From: Rhizobium sp. ASV20 | Lineage (GTDB): Bacteria > Pseudomonadota > Alphaproteobacteria > Rhizobiales > Rhizobiaceae | Length of the DNA: 43,551 nucleotides | Direction of reading: 5' to 3' | NCBI RefSeq assembly: GCF_016429015.1 | Contig: NZ_JAELTU010000049.1 | Span: 1 to 43,551, forward strand | Part shown: positions 7,930 through 15,885 of the stretch, one piece after another | How the letters are laid out: each line of letters opens with the position of its first letter | How positions within the stretch are numbered: the first letter of the stretch is position 1 | Notes under the pieces: generated by a model | What the model was told of the DNA's origin: nothing | Database searches by the model: none | What the model saw: the letters and a program-made list of their open reading frames with translations, nothing else | Made by a program: the position numbers and the translations under genes

Positions 7930-8874
7930 TCAGCGCTTGATGGGCGCCGTGTTCATGAACGCCAGCGTATCTTCGAACGAGCGAATGCCCGCATCCGAGC
8001 CGAGACCCGTTGCAACAAGTGCGGCCGATGCCTGCGCGAAGTTCAAAGCGGTTTTCAGATCCATTTTGCGATGCAGTGCCGTGATGAAGCCCGCGTCGAA
8101 GGCATCGCCGCAGCCCGTCGTGTCCACCACCTCGATCTGGAACGCCGGTTGGCGAACAATCTCACCGGAAGCGTCGGCAAAACACACGCCATCGCCGCCA
8201 AGCGTGAAGACGCAATGCTTGACGCCACGATCCAGGAAGAAGCGGCTGGCGCCTTCAACATCCGACGCGCCCGAAATCTGGCGTGCCTCTTCGATCGACG
8301 GCATGAAATAATCGATATGCGGGAACAGAGGTGCGATCAGATCGAGCGTGCCATCATTCGCCCCCAGGAGATCGAAGGTCGTCGTGCGTCCGCGCGCCTT
8401 GGCCTCGGCGAGCAACTTGCGGCTTGGCTCGCCATCGAGCTTTGCCAGCAACCCCGTACCGCCCAGATGAACGATCGGTGGCGCCAGCACCGCATCGAGG
8501 GCGCTATCGGCAATCTCGAAATGATCGGATGCGCCGCGGGCATGAAGTGCGGGGCGATCGCCGTTGCGACGGATATTGAGAATGGTCGACGACGTCGGCA
8601 CGCCCTTCAGCCGCTGCATCTGTGCGGTATCGACGCCGAAGCGCTGCAGTGTCGCGAGCACAAAATCGGCTTTCTCATCATCGCCAACGGCGCCGACAGC
8701 GAGGCAGTTCAGACCAAGCTTGGCAAGATCCACGACGGTTCCACCCGCCGTACCCGCAACAGTCAGCCTGATTTCGTCGATGAACTCGACATTGCCGCCC
8801 GGCGGAATGGCATCGACCGGCCGGCCGAGCACGTCGAGAATATAGAGCCCGACGACCGATACATCATGAGACAT
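7930..8874 (-). CDS. PfkB-family carbohydrate kinase
   Basis: This 314-residue ribokinase-like enzyme has the PfkB C-terminal signature DTTGCGDAFDAGF (about residue 250), with the catalytic Asp and anion-hole glycines, and an N-terminal glycine-rich substrate region (PPGGNVEF, GTAGGTVVDLAKLG). A GGAGG site lies seven bases before the ATG. It is the last gene of a five-gene sugar uptake operon and likely phosphorylates the imported sugar, or its ketose form, for the aldolase. The substrate cannot be read from the sequence. PfkB members act on ribose, fructose, tagatose-6-phosphate, nucleosides and others. Confidence 0.88.
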   Translation of the reverse strand: MSHDVSVVGLYILDVLGRPVDAIPPGGNVEFIDEIRLTVAGTAGGTVVDLAKLGLNCLAVGAVGDDEKADFVLATLQRFGVDTAQMQRLKGVPTSSTILNIRRNGDRPALHARGASDHFEIADSALDAVLAPPIVHLGGTGLLAKLDGEPSRKLLAEAKARGRTTTFDLLGANDGTLDLIAPLFPHIDYFMPSIEEARQISGASDVEGASRFFLDRGVKHCVFTLGGDGVCFADASGEIVRQPAFQIEVVDTTGCGDAFDAGFITALHRKMDLKTALNFAQASAALVATGLGSDAGIRSFEDTLAFMNTAPIKR

Positions 8875-8945
8875 GGAAACCTCCCAAAGAACTGCACTTA
8901 ATTATCGCGCGCCACCTTTTGTGACGCGGCAAGACGAATGTTTAA

Positions 8946-9977
8946 CTAGCTGCGTTCGCGCAGGGCGAATGTTGCCCCGGCCAGCAGAATGAAGATGCCG
9001 ATGATGGCGAGCTGCAACGTGCTGGGAATGCCGACGAAGATCAACACGTTGCTGACCAACGTTATAAGAAGCACACCAAGAAGGGTTCCGATTACCGAAC
9101 CGGAGCCACCGGTAATACGCGCCCCGCCCAACACGACGGCGGCAATGATTTCAAGCTCCATGCCGGCAAGATCGAAAGGATTGGCAAGGCGATTGCTCGA
9201 CACATGCACCACACCGGCAATACCGGCGAGCAAACCGGCATAAGCAAATACGAAAATCCGCACTCGAAAAAGGTTTATGCCGAGGCGTTCGGCGATCGAT
9301 GGGTTGCCACCAACCGCGAAGATTGCGCGCCCCATCAGCGTGCGCTCGAGAATGAACCATGTGGCGAGAGCTGCGGCGGCCAAGACAAGCACGGAGGCAG
9401 GCAGCACAGATACAACGCCGTTCGACGCATGATGGGTGAAGAGTGAAGCCTTGCCGAAAGCATCCATCGCGGACGGAATATTCATGAACAGTGCCGTACC
9501 GACAAAGGTCAACAAAAAGCTGCGAATCACATATTGCGTACCGATGGTGACAATCAGCGACGGTGCCTGCAGCTTTTGCACCAAAAGACCGTTGAGCGCG
9601 CCGAAAGCCGCACCGCCGAAGGCCGCGAGGATCAGCACGATCGTCATCGGTGTTTCTGGGAACCAATTTGTAACGAGCATGGTCAATACGTACATCACGA
9701 AGGCCGCGATTGCCGTAAACGAAACGTCGATCCCGCCTGAAGCCAGGACGACCAGCACACCCATAGCAAACAGCCCACGCACCACCGAAGCACGCAGAAT
9801 GTCGACCAGATTGCTCATCTGCAGAAAGTCGGGATTGGCGGCGATGACGACAAGGCAGGTCAATACCGTCAGAAGCAGCGTAAACAGCTCCGGCCGGCGC
9901 CCCATCAAGTCCCACAGGCGCGGGCCAAACCCTTTGCGCTGTGTGCTGAAAGTGGTCGCGGATGCGATCTCGCTCAT
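8946..9977 (-). CDS. Sugar ABC transporter permease (RbsC family)
   Basis: The 343-residue inner-membrane protein has about eight to ten hydrophobic segments and the family loop AAVVLGGARITGGSGSVIGTLLG (about residues 265-290), typical of permeases for pentoses and deoxysugars. The start overlaps the stop of the ATPase gene by four bases. Together with the second permease in the operon it probably forms a heterodimeric channel. Another family trait is ASGGIDVSFTAIAAF near residue 85. Confidence 0.9.
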   Translation of the reverse strand: MSEIASATTFSTQRKGFGPRLWDLMGRRPELFTLLLTVLTCLVVIAANPDFLQMSNLVDILRASVVRGLFAMGVLVVLASGGIDVSFTAIAAFVMYVLTMLVTNWFPETPMTIVLILAAFGGAAFGALNGLLVQKLQAPSLIVTIGTQYVIRSFLLTFVGTALFMNIPSAMDAFGKASLFTHHASNGVVSVLPASVLVLAAAALATWFILERTLMGRAIFAVGGNPSIAERLGINLFRVRIFVFAYAGLLAGIAGVVHVSSNRLANPFDLAGMELEIIAAVVLGGARITGGSGSVIGTLLGVLLITLVSNVLIFVGIPSTLQLAIIGIFILLAGATFALRERS

Positions 9978-11542
9978 TGCGCAATCTCCTTCGATGTACC
10001 GGCCATAGATTGATAGATCGCATCCTCAGTCAGACCATCAGCCTTGTGCTCGGTCACGATGCGGCCCTGGCGCATGACGAGAATGCGATCGCAATTCTGA
10101 AGAAGCTCGGGTAAGTCGTCGCTGATGATGATGACGCCCATGCCATCATCGGCCAGGCGCTGAATGATGCGGAAGATCGTATCCTTCGATCCGACATCCA
10201 CCCCAACGGTCGGCCCGTGGAGAATGAGCAGCTTCGGATTGATCGTCAACCAACGGCCGATCAGGACACGCTGCTGATTTCCGCCGGAGAGCGACTGGAC
10301 CGGGATGGTAACGTCGGGCGCGACGATCTGCAGATCGCTAACGCTTTGCTCCGCACGCTGACGTGCCCTGCGGGAACTGATCATACCGAACGCATTCCGC
10401 AGACGGTCGAGGATGGGGAGCGTGATGTTGTCCTGTATCGGCTTTTCCAGAAACAAGCCTTCGGTGAGCCGGTCTTCCGGCACATAACCAATACCGTGCT
10501 GGATCGCGTCGGCAGTCGACCCCGGCGAAATTTCCTGACCGTTCAGACGAATCTTGCCGGTCATCGCCGGCTTGACCCCGGCGAGCGCCAGCGCCAGCTC
10601 GTTCCGGCCGGAATCGAGCAGCCCGGTCACACCCAGTATCTCGCCCTTTCTCAAGCTGAGCGAAACATCTTGGAATGCATGACCGCCATCGAGCTTCTCG
10701 ACCTCCAGCATCACCTCACCCAGTTTCGGATCGGTGCGATACCTGGTCTCGCTGATCTCGCGGCCGGTCATCCAGCGGCTGAATTCCGCCTTGCTGTGAG
10801 TGGCAACATCGAGTTCGGTCACCTTCAGGCCGTCCCGTATGATAATCGCCCGGCCACCGAGCGACTTGCATTCGTCGAGCTTGTGCGTGACGAAAAGCAC
10901 GGCCACGCCCTTGCTGCGCATCCTTTCGACGACCTTCAGTAGATTTTCCACCTCCTGGCGGGTCAGCGACGTCGTCGGCTCATCCATGATGACCAGCCGC
11001 GCCTCCGAAGCGACAGTGCGGGCAATTGCGATCAACTGGCGCGTGGCAAGCGGCAAGGTATCGGTACGGCGCGTCAGGAAGGCGCGGTCGGTCGGCAAAT
11101 GCACTTCGGCAAGCGCGCGTCGAGCCGTATCATGAAGTGCCGCGACATTCAGTCTGCGCGCCAGCCGGCCCGAGGCCTCGACGAGCTGTTCCGTGAACGC
11201 AACATTCTCGGCAACCGAGAGATTGGGAAGAAGCGACAGGTCCTGATAAACCGTCTCGATACCGGCGCGCAATGCACCGATCGCGCCCAGATCCCCTGCT
11301 TGTTGACCGGTTGGTTGACCATCGATCAGAATTTGGCCTTCATCTGCAAGCTGCGCTCCCGAAAGGATCTTGATGAGCGTGCTCTTGCCACAGCCATTCT
11401 CACCCATCAGGTGGTAGATCTGTCCCGCCTCGATAACGAGGCTGACGTCCTTCAACGCCTTGACGCCGCCAAAGGATTTCTTGACGTTTCGGACCTCGAG
11501 AAACGGCGGCGGGGCATTAGGCAGGGCATCGGTCGTGCTCAT
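9974..11542 (-). CDS. Sugar ABC transporter ATP-binding protein (tandem NBD)
   Basis: This 522-residue protein has two fused nucleotide-binding domains, as in RbsA/XylG. Domain 1 has Walker A GENGCGKST, Walker B LVIMDEPTTSL and an altered signature (LPLATRQ). Domain 2 has the usual degenerate Walker A (GLLDSGRNEL), signature LSGGNQQRVL and a Walker B that reads LLILHGPTVGVDVG, where RbsA has LILDEPTRG. The complete ATP site is therefore formed by domain 1 Walker motifs and domain 2 signature; the other site appears unable to hydrolyse ATP. AGGA lies eight bases before the ATG. A long hairpin separates it from the binding-protein gene upstream. Confidence 0.92.
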   Translation of the reverse strand: MSTTDALPNAPPPFLEVRNVKKSFGGVKALKDVSLVIEAGQIYHLMGENGCGKSTLIKILSGAQLADEGQILIDGQPTGQQAGDLGAIGALRAGIETVYQDLSLLPNLSVAENVAFTEQLVEASGRLARRLNVAALHDTARRALAEVHLPTDRAFLTRRTDTLPLATRQLIAIARTVASEARLVIMDEPTTSLTRQEVENLLKVVERMRSKGVAVLFVTHKLDECKSLGGRAIIIRDGLKVTELDVATHSKAEFSRWMTGREISETRYRTDPKLGEVMLEVEKLDGGHAFQDVSLSLRKGEILGVTGLLDSGRNELALALAGVKPAMTGKIRLNGQEISPGSTADAIQHGIGYVPEDRLTEGLFLEKPIQDNITLPILDRLRNAFGMISSRRARQRAEQSVSDLQIVAPDVTIPVQSLSGGNQQRVLIGRWLTINPKLLILHGPTVGVDVGSKDTIFRIIQRLADDGMGVIIISDDLPELLQNCDRILVMRQGRIVTEHKADGLTEDAIYQSMAGTSKEIAQ

Positions 11543-11560
11543 GATGAATTCCTGAAGCTC

Positions 11561-11617
11561 TCAGGCCTTCTCTTCCGGAGGCGGTGGTGGTGCACGCACC
11601 CCCGGAAGATGGCCTGA
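11561..11617 (-). promoter_or_regulatory. Intercistronic stem-loop after the binding-protein gene
   Basis: Two nested inverted repeats are present: outer TCAGGCC (11561-11567) with GGCCTGA (11611-11617), inner CTTCCGG (11572-11578) with CCGGAAG (11602-11608). It sits in the 93-base gap between the binding-protein and ATPase genes. Such hairpins protect the abundant binding-protein message and reduce downstream expression in many ABC operons. There is no U-run, so partial attenuation or mRNA stabilisation is more likely than full termination. Confidence 0.6.
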
Positions 11618-11635
11618 CGAGTTATGCTCTCTCTA

Positions 11636-12634
11636 TCAGAACGGGAACTTCTTGTAGTTGGACTTGTCGGCATCCACCCAGGCCTGACCCTGAATGACGA
11701 TACCCTTGCCAGCTCCCTTGATGACGGTCATCTTTTCATAGCCCGGCACGCCGAGGTTTGCGCCGTCCTTGATCTCTTCGCCCTTGAGGACCATGTCCGC
11801 GACCTTGTTCATGACATAACCGGCGTCCTTCGGATCCCAGAAGAAGATCTGGTTGACGGCACCGCTTTCCAGATAAGGTCCGGTATCCTTCGGCAGGCCG
11901 AGACCGTACACGCAGGTCTTGCCCTGCAGGCCCGCTTCCTCGACGGCGCGGCCGATGCCGATCACGTCGATGGCCGACGACCCCTGGAAGCCCTTGATGT
12001 CAGGATATTTGCGCAGGATTTCCTTGGCCTTTTCATAGGCGCGGTTGGCATCGTTGAAGGACTCGTTCTTTGCAGAGACGAGCTCCATGCCCGGATATTT
12101 CTTGGCATTCTCGGCGGCCGCATCAACCCATTGATTGTGGGTCAAGCTGCCGAGCGAACCGACAAACGTCGTCCACTTGCCCGACTTGCCCATGCATTCC
12201 GAGAGCTTCTCATTGATGCGCGCACCGAAAGCCTTGTTGTCGAAGGCTTCGATATCGACATCGGTGTTCACCAGGCTGTCACCTTCATGCGTGATGACCT
12301 TGATGCCGCGCTGGGATGCACGACGCAAAACGCCTTCCAGTGCGGACGGGTCCATCGGCACGACGGCGATCGCCGAGACATTCTTCGCGACGAGGTCTTC
12401 GACCAGACGCGTCTGCTGAGCGGCGTCTGCCTTGCCGGGGCCAATCTGGCTGGTGCTGACACTGGGATTATCCTTCCCATAGTTGTCGACACCTTCATTC
12501 ATGCGAATGAACCAGTTTTCACCGGTAACCTTGACCACCGTCACGATGGACGGCTTGTCCTTGGCAATTGCCACACCTGCGATGACTGCAGCGGCCAGCA
12601 TCGTGCCGGCTGCGAGTTTGGAAATTCTGCTCAT
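11636..12634 (-). CDS. Periplasmic sugar-binding protein of ABC transporter
   Basis: This 332-residue type I periplasmic binding protein has an N-terminal signal peptide (MSRISKLAAGTMLAAAVIAG, cleavage probably near AIAKD) and a Rossmann-like core (GPGKADAAQQ, AIAVVPMDPSALEGVL, FQGSSAIDVIGIG). It resembles the RhaS/LsrB group of sugar-binding proteins. An upstream in-frame start exists, but AAAGGAGG five bases before the chosen ATG and the signal peptide decide the start. It delivers the sugar to the two permeases encoded on either side of the ATPase. Confidence 0.92.
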   Translation of the reverse strand: MSRISKLAAGTMLAAAVIAGVAIAKDKPSIVTVVKVTGENWFIRMNEGVDNYGKDNPSVSTSQIGPGKADAAQQTRLVEDLVAKNVSAIAVVPMDPSALEGVLRRASQRGIKVITHEGDSLVNTDVDIEAFDNKAFGARINEKLSECMGKSGKWTTFVGSLGSLTHNQWVDAAAENAKKYPGMELVSAKNESFNDANRAYEKAKEILRKYPDIKGFQGSSAIDVIGIGRAVEEAGLQGKTCVYGLGLPKDTGPYLESGAVNQIFFWDPKDAGYVMNKVADMVLKGEEIKDGANLGVPGYEKMTVIKGAGKGIVIQGQAWVDADKSNYKKFPF

Positions 12635-12727
12635 ATTTTTCCTCCTTTGATACAAGCAATTTACGCTTTGATGGTTGATTTGGCCGACTAGCAAGACCGC
12701 CAGGTTCAAGGTCGGCAATGGTTGCCG

Positions 12728-13717
12728 TTATCGCCGCTTCGGCTGCAGCCAGTAGCCGAGATGGATCCGGGCCGATGCCAGCAAGGCCAACAGCAGGACA
12801 CCCCAGGCGAGATCGCGGAAGAAATTCGAGATATTCATGAAGTTGAAGAGGCTCGAGAGAATTTGAAGTGCCGTTGCAGCAAGCAGCACACAGATCACTT
12901 TTCCATAGCCACCTTCCGGCTTCACTCCACCGAGTACGGCAATCAGAATGGCAATGAGAACATACGATCCACCATAATCCCACTTCACTGAGGAGTTACG
13001 TGCCGCGATGATAATTCCAGCCACAGACGCCAGCACGCCGCAAAGCATATAGGTAACAAGCAGCATGCGCTTCTCATTGATGCCACCGTAACGCGCGGCT
13101 TTTGCATTGCTTCCAAGCAGCATGAGCTTCACACCGAATGGTGTGTATTTCAAAAGAAATGCAAGGATGGCAGCAATTGCAAGAAACAAGGCGAAGCACA
13201 TCGGGATCCCGAGAATTGGCATATTTCCGAAATCGTCGAGCGGCTCGATATAACCCATGCTGACAGCGGAGCCATTGGTCAGGAAAACAGCAATACCGGT
13301 AAATAGAAGCTGTGTGCCCAACGTCGCAATCAATGGCGTCAGCCGCGCATAGGCAATCACGATACCGTTCATCAAGCCGCCTATCAAACCGACCACAAGC
13401 GCAAGACCGGCGAAGATCCAGGCAAACAGAAGCGGACTATCAGCAGCAGGAATGATCTGGCGGGCGATGAGAAAGGCAATGATGCCTGCGAGATTCGCCA
13501 GCGCAATGCCGGAGAGATCGATCCCGCCATTACCGGAGATCATGGCCAGCATGACACCCAGGGCAAGTAGCCCCAACTCAGGCACTTGAGACGCCATGGA
13601 CTGCAGATTGTAGCTGTCTAAAAATGTCGCGCCGGCCAACATTCCGCCAGCAACGAGAACAGCACAATTTATCAACGCCAGAAAGAGCGTCTGGCGATCC
13701 AGCTTAGATGGCGACAC
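12728..13717 (-). CDS. Sugar ABC transporter permease (first gene of operon)
   Basis: This 329-residue RbsC-family permease has family motifs ISGNGGIDLSGIALANLAGI and AVLGGVKPEGGYGKVIC and about eight to ten membrane segments. The chosen start is a GTG with GGGAGGG seven bases upstream, giving VSPSKLDRQTLF. An earlier GTG at 13753 would add 12 residues but has a poor ribosome site. This is the promoter-proximal gene of the operon permease, binding protein, ATPase, permease, PfkB. Placing one permease before the binding protein is a common order for rhizobial deoxysugar transporters. Confidence 0.88.
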   Translation of the reverse strand: MSPSKLDRQTLFLALINCAVLVAGGMLAGATFLDSYNLQSMASQVPELGLLALGVMLAMISGNGGIDLSGIALANLAGIIAFLIARQIIPAADSPLLFAWIFAGLALVVGLIGGLMNGIVIAYARLTPLIATLGTQLLFTGIAVFLTNGSAVSMGYIEPLDDFGNMPILGIPMCFALFLAIAAILAFLLKYTPFGVKLMLLGSNAKAARYGGINEKRMLLVTYMLCGVLASVAGIIIAARNSSVKWDYGGSYVLIAILIAVLGGVKPEGGYGKVICVLLAATALQILSSLFNFMNISNFFRDLAWGVLLLALLASARIHLGYWLQPKRR

Positions 13718-13804
13718 GTCTTTTCCCTCCCACGCGATGAGATACTTCAGCACCTCATTCAGGTCCGCCGCCCCCGCGGCAGGTCGGCAATTTGATTATT
13801 GCCA

Positions 13805-13850
13805 GCCGTTATTGACATTTGTCAGAATGAATTGTCGCTTGTCAATAAGT
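13805..13850 (-). promoter_or_regulatory. Putative SorC-type operator before the sugar ABC operon
   Basis: TTGACATTTGTCAG (13812-13825) matches TTGACATTCGTCAA at 6822-6835 at 12 of 14 bases. It is followed by TTGTCGCTTGTCAA (13832-13845), which has counterparts in the other promoter. Read as reverse complements, the two regions align over about 35 bases with small gaps. The remaining sequence of the 407-base gap 13718-14124 holds no convincing gene. Confidence 0.5.
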
Positions 13851-14060
13851 TTCACACGACGGTCATCAAAACTTTGCTTATCGGCCATGAATCGCGCTGC
13901 GGGTGGGTGTTCAGGCATGAGCGCAAACGCCGAGAACCTTGTTTTGAAAAAGGCTCAGTCCGTATGCGCTCGATCATGCTACGCCCCACCCGTTGCGATA
14001 GTGCGTTCCCAAAAATCAGCAACGCAAGCTTGTCCGCTAAGCGACCGGCAAGATCGGGCC

Positions 14061-14077
14061 TTAACCAAATTTTAACC
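14061..14077 (+). promoter_or_regulatory. CtrA-type binding site (TTAA-N7-TTAA)
   Basis: TTAACCAAATTTTAACC matches the alphaproteobacterial cell-cycle regulator CtrA consensus TTAA-N7-TTAA, including the usual C after each half. It lies about 48 bases upstream of the membrane hydroxylase start, a position compatible with direct promoter control. No binding evidence exists here. Confidence 0.5.
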
Positions 14078-14124
14078 TTTAAATTGAAGCGAGACAGGCC
14101 CTAATGTAGTGAGGGCGAGGTAAT

Positions 14125-15027
14125 TTGTATTTTTTGCCGGATCGTCAATTGAATACCGATATAATATATCAAATCCTGGCTCTTACCGAAGAATACGCGG
14201 GGAAAATTCTTCCTGTCGCGCTGATATTGCTTGCCGCCGAATTTATTTTTCCGAAGTCCAAATACACATACATGTCCCATATCCGGGGCGCTGTTTTCTG
14301 CCTCGTCAACATCGTGATAACAAAGGTCAGTCTCACGCTATTCTACAGATTGTGGGAGGAGATCGGCATCAGGCCGCTGTTCCGCATCGACCTGAGATTC
14401 CTATCGGAGTTTTCCGACGTCTGGCTGCTGAAAGCCTTCGGCGGGATCGTGGCTTCCCTGATCGTACTGCAGGCCAGCGAGTTTTTCTATTACTGGTTTC
14501 ATCGTCTTCAACACAGCAACAGATTCTTCTGGCGCTTTCACGCCGAGCATCATTCGCTGGAGGAGATGAGCGCCTTCAACAGCAACCACCACTTCAGCGA
14601 GGAGATATTCCGTATTCCCTTCCTGATCATCCCGGTCTCGCTTCTTTTCAGTTTCGAGCAGGGATATGTGCCGTGGATCTGGGTTTTCCTTGTGCGCTGG
14701 CAGGGCTATTTCGAGCATAGCTCGACGCGACTGCATCTCGGCTGGGTGCGATATCTGTTTCCGGACAACCGCTTTCATCGCATCCATCATTCAGTGGAAC
14801 GACAGCACTTCAACCGAAATTTCGGAAGCGGGTCTGCCATCTGGGATATATTGTTCGGCACGGCATATTACCCCAATGCCGATGAGTGGCCTGATGTCGG
14901 CCTGCCGAACATCCGCGAGCCGCAGAACTTCAGAGAATTTCTGCTCCGGCCATTTCGGAGCAGAAAGGTACAGCTTCGGCCGACACCAACAGCGGAAGAC
15001 ATCAGCTTCAATCCCGCCGGCGAGTAA
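14125..15027 (+). CDS. Fatty acid hydroxylase / sterol desaturase-family membrane protein
   Basis: This 300-residue integral membrane di-iron enzyme has the histidine clusters HRLQH (about residue 130), HAEHH (about 141) and HRIHH (about 218), plus HH in SNHHFSEE. Four or more hydrophobic segments flank these. The family hydroxylates or desaturates lipids, sterols or carotenoids; the substrate is not evident. The start is TTG with GAGG only four bases upstream; a second TTG at 14134 has longer spacing. It is monocistronic, faces the phnX operon tail to tail, and is preceded by a CtrA-type box. Confidence 0.82.
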   Translation: MYFLPDRQLNTDIIYQILALTEEYAGKILPVALILLAAEFIFPKSKYTYMSHIRGAVFCLVNIVITKVSLTLFYRLWEEIGIRPLFRIDLRFLSEFSDVWLLKAFGGIVASLIVLQASEFFYYWFHRLQHSNRFFWRFHAEHHSLEEMSAFNSNHHFSEEIFRIPFLIIPVSLLFSFEQGYVPWIWVFLVRWQGYFEHSSTRLHLGWVRYLFPDNRFHRIHHSVERQHFNRNFGSGSAIWDILFGTAYYPNADEWPDVGLPNIREPQNFREFLLRPFRSRKVQLRPTPTAEDISFNPAGE

Positions 15028-15081
15028 GCGCCATCCGACGTCGTTAGAGAACGTCGCGGCTGGAAAGCGCAGCGGATACGG

Positions 15082-15885
15082 TCAGGGCCGCTCCCCGGCC
15101 GCCAAGCGGCGCTCAATGTCATCGATAACCGGCAGCAGATCGGCAACTGTATCGATGGTGTAGTGCGCGCCATGTTTCCTGAGTTCGGCGGACGCTCGCT
15201 CGCGAACCTCTGCAAGCGCCTCAGGCGCCATGGCCGCGACCTCCTTCGGCGTCAGGCCCGCTTCGTTGCCGCTCAAGGCGACACCGACCGTCCAACAGCC
15301 GGCCGCAACACCTTCATCGATGCCGACACCAGTGTCGTCGACCTTGACGACGGCGCTGGCAGGCCAGACATCGAGATCCAGAAAGCACCTGTACATATTC
15401 ATCGGCGTCGGCCGGCCATGAGGCAGGTCGCCGGCGCAGACGAGATTGTCGACCTCATAGCCCTGCTCCTTCGCAAGCGGCAGGACGCGCGCCATGATCG
15501 AACGGGTGTAGCCGGTCGTCGAACCGATCTTCATGCCCCGCCGGCGCAATGCGCCCACGACTTCCATGGTGCCCGGCACAAGATCGGCGAATTTATGCAC
15601 CACCTCCTCGTTCATTGGAACGAAGACTTCATAGACGGCGTCGACATCTGCGGCTGCCGGCGCCTTGCCGTGACGTGCCGCCCATAGGTCTCGAATACGC
15701 GGCTGCTTCAGCATCGCGTCGATATGGTCCCATTTCGGGCGACCCATCGGCTCTCGTGCTTCGGCAATCGTGACCTCGATGCCGAAGCGGCTAAACGCCT
15801 CTACAAAGACGCCCATCGGAGCGAAGGAGCCGAAATCGATGACGGTTCCCGCCCAGTCGAATACCACCGCTTTAAGCTGGCTCAT
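15082..15885 (-). CDS. phnX: Phosphonoacetaldehyde hydrolase (phosphonatase)
   Basis: This 267-residue HAD-superfamily enzyme splits phosphonoacetaldehyde into acetaldehyde and phosphate. The nucleophile motif is FDWAGT (Asp10), the Schiff-base lysine is Lys51 in MGRPKWDH, and the acid motif is VKVDDTGVGIDEG. The sequence STTGYTRSIM is also typical of PhnX. The start chosen has GGGAGG seven bases upstream and overlaps the FAD-oxidase stop by four bases (ATGA), so the two are coupled. No PhnW transaminase is present, so the aldehyde probably comes from the adjacent FAD enzyme, or from genes elsewhere. Confidence 0.93.
   Translation of the reverse strand: MSQLKAVVFDWAGTVIDFGSFAPMGVFVEAFSRFGIEVTIAEAREPMGRPKWDHIDAMLKQPRIRDLWAARHGKAPAAADVDAVYEVFVPMNEEVVHKFADLVPGTMEVVGALRRRGMKIGSTTGYTRSIMARVLPLAKEQGYEVDNLVCAGDLPHGRPTPMNMYRCFLDLDVWPASAVVKVDDTGVGIDEGVAAGCWTVGVALSGNEAGLTPKEVAAMAPEALAEVRERASAELRKHGAHYTIDTVADLLPVIDDIERRLAAGERP

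Noticed and set aside
11624..12691. Long plus-strand open frame antisense to the sugar-binding protein
   Set aside because: The minus strand encodes a signal peptide, a strong ribosome site and clear binding-protein motifs; the plus frame has none.
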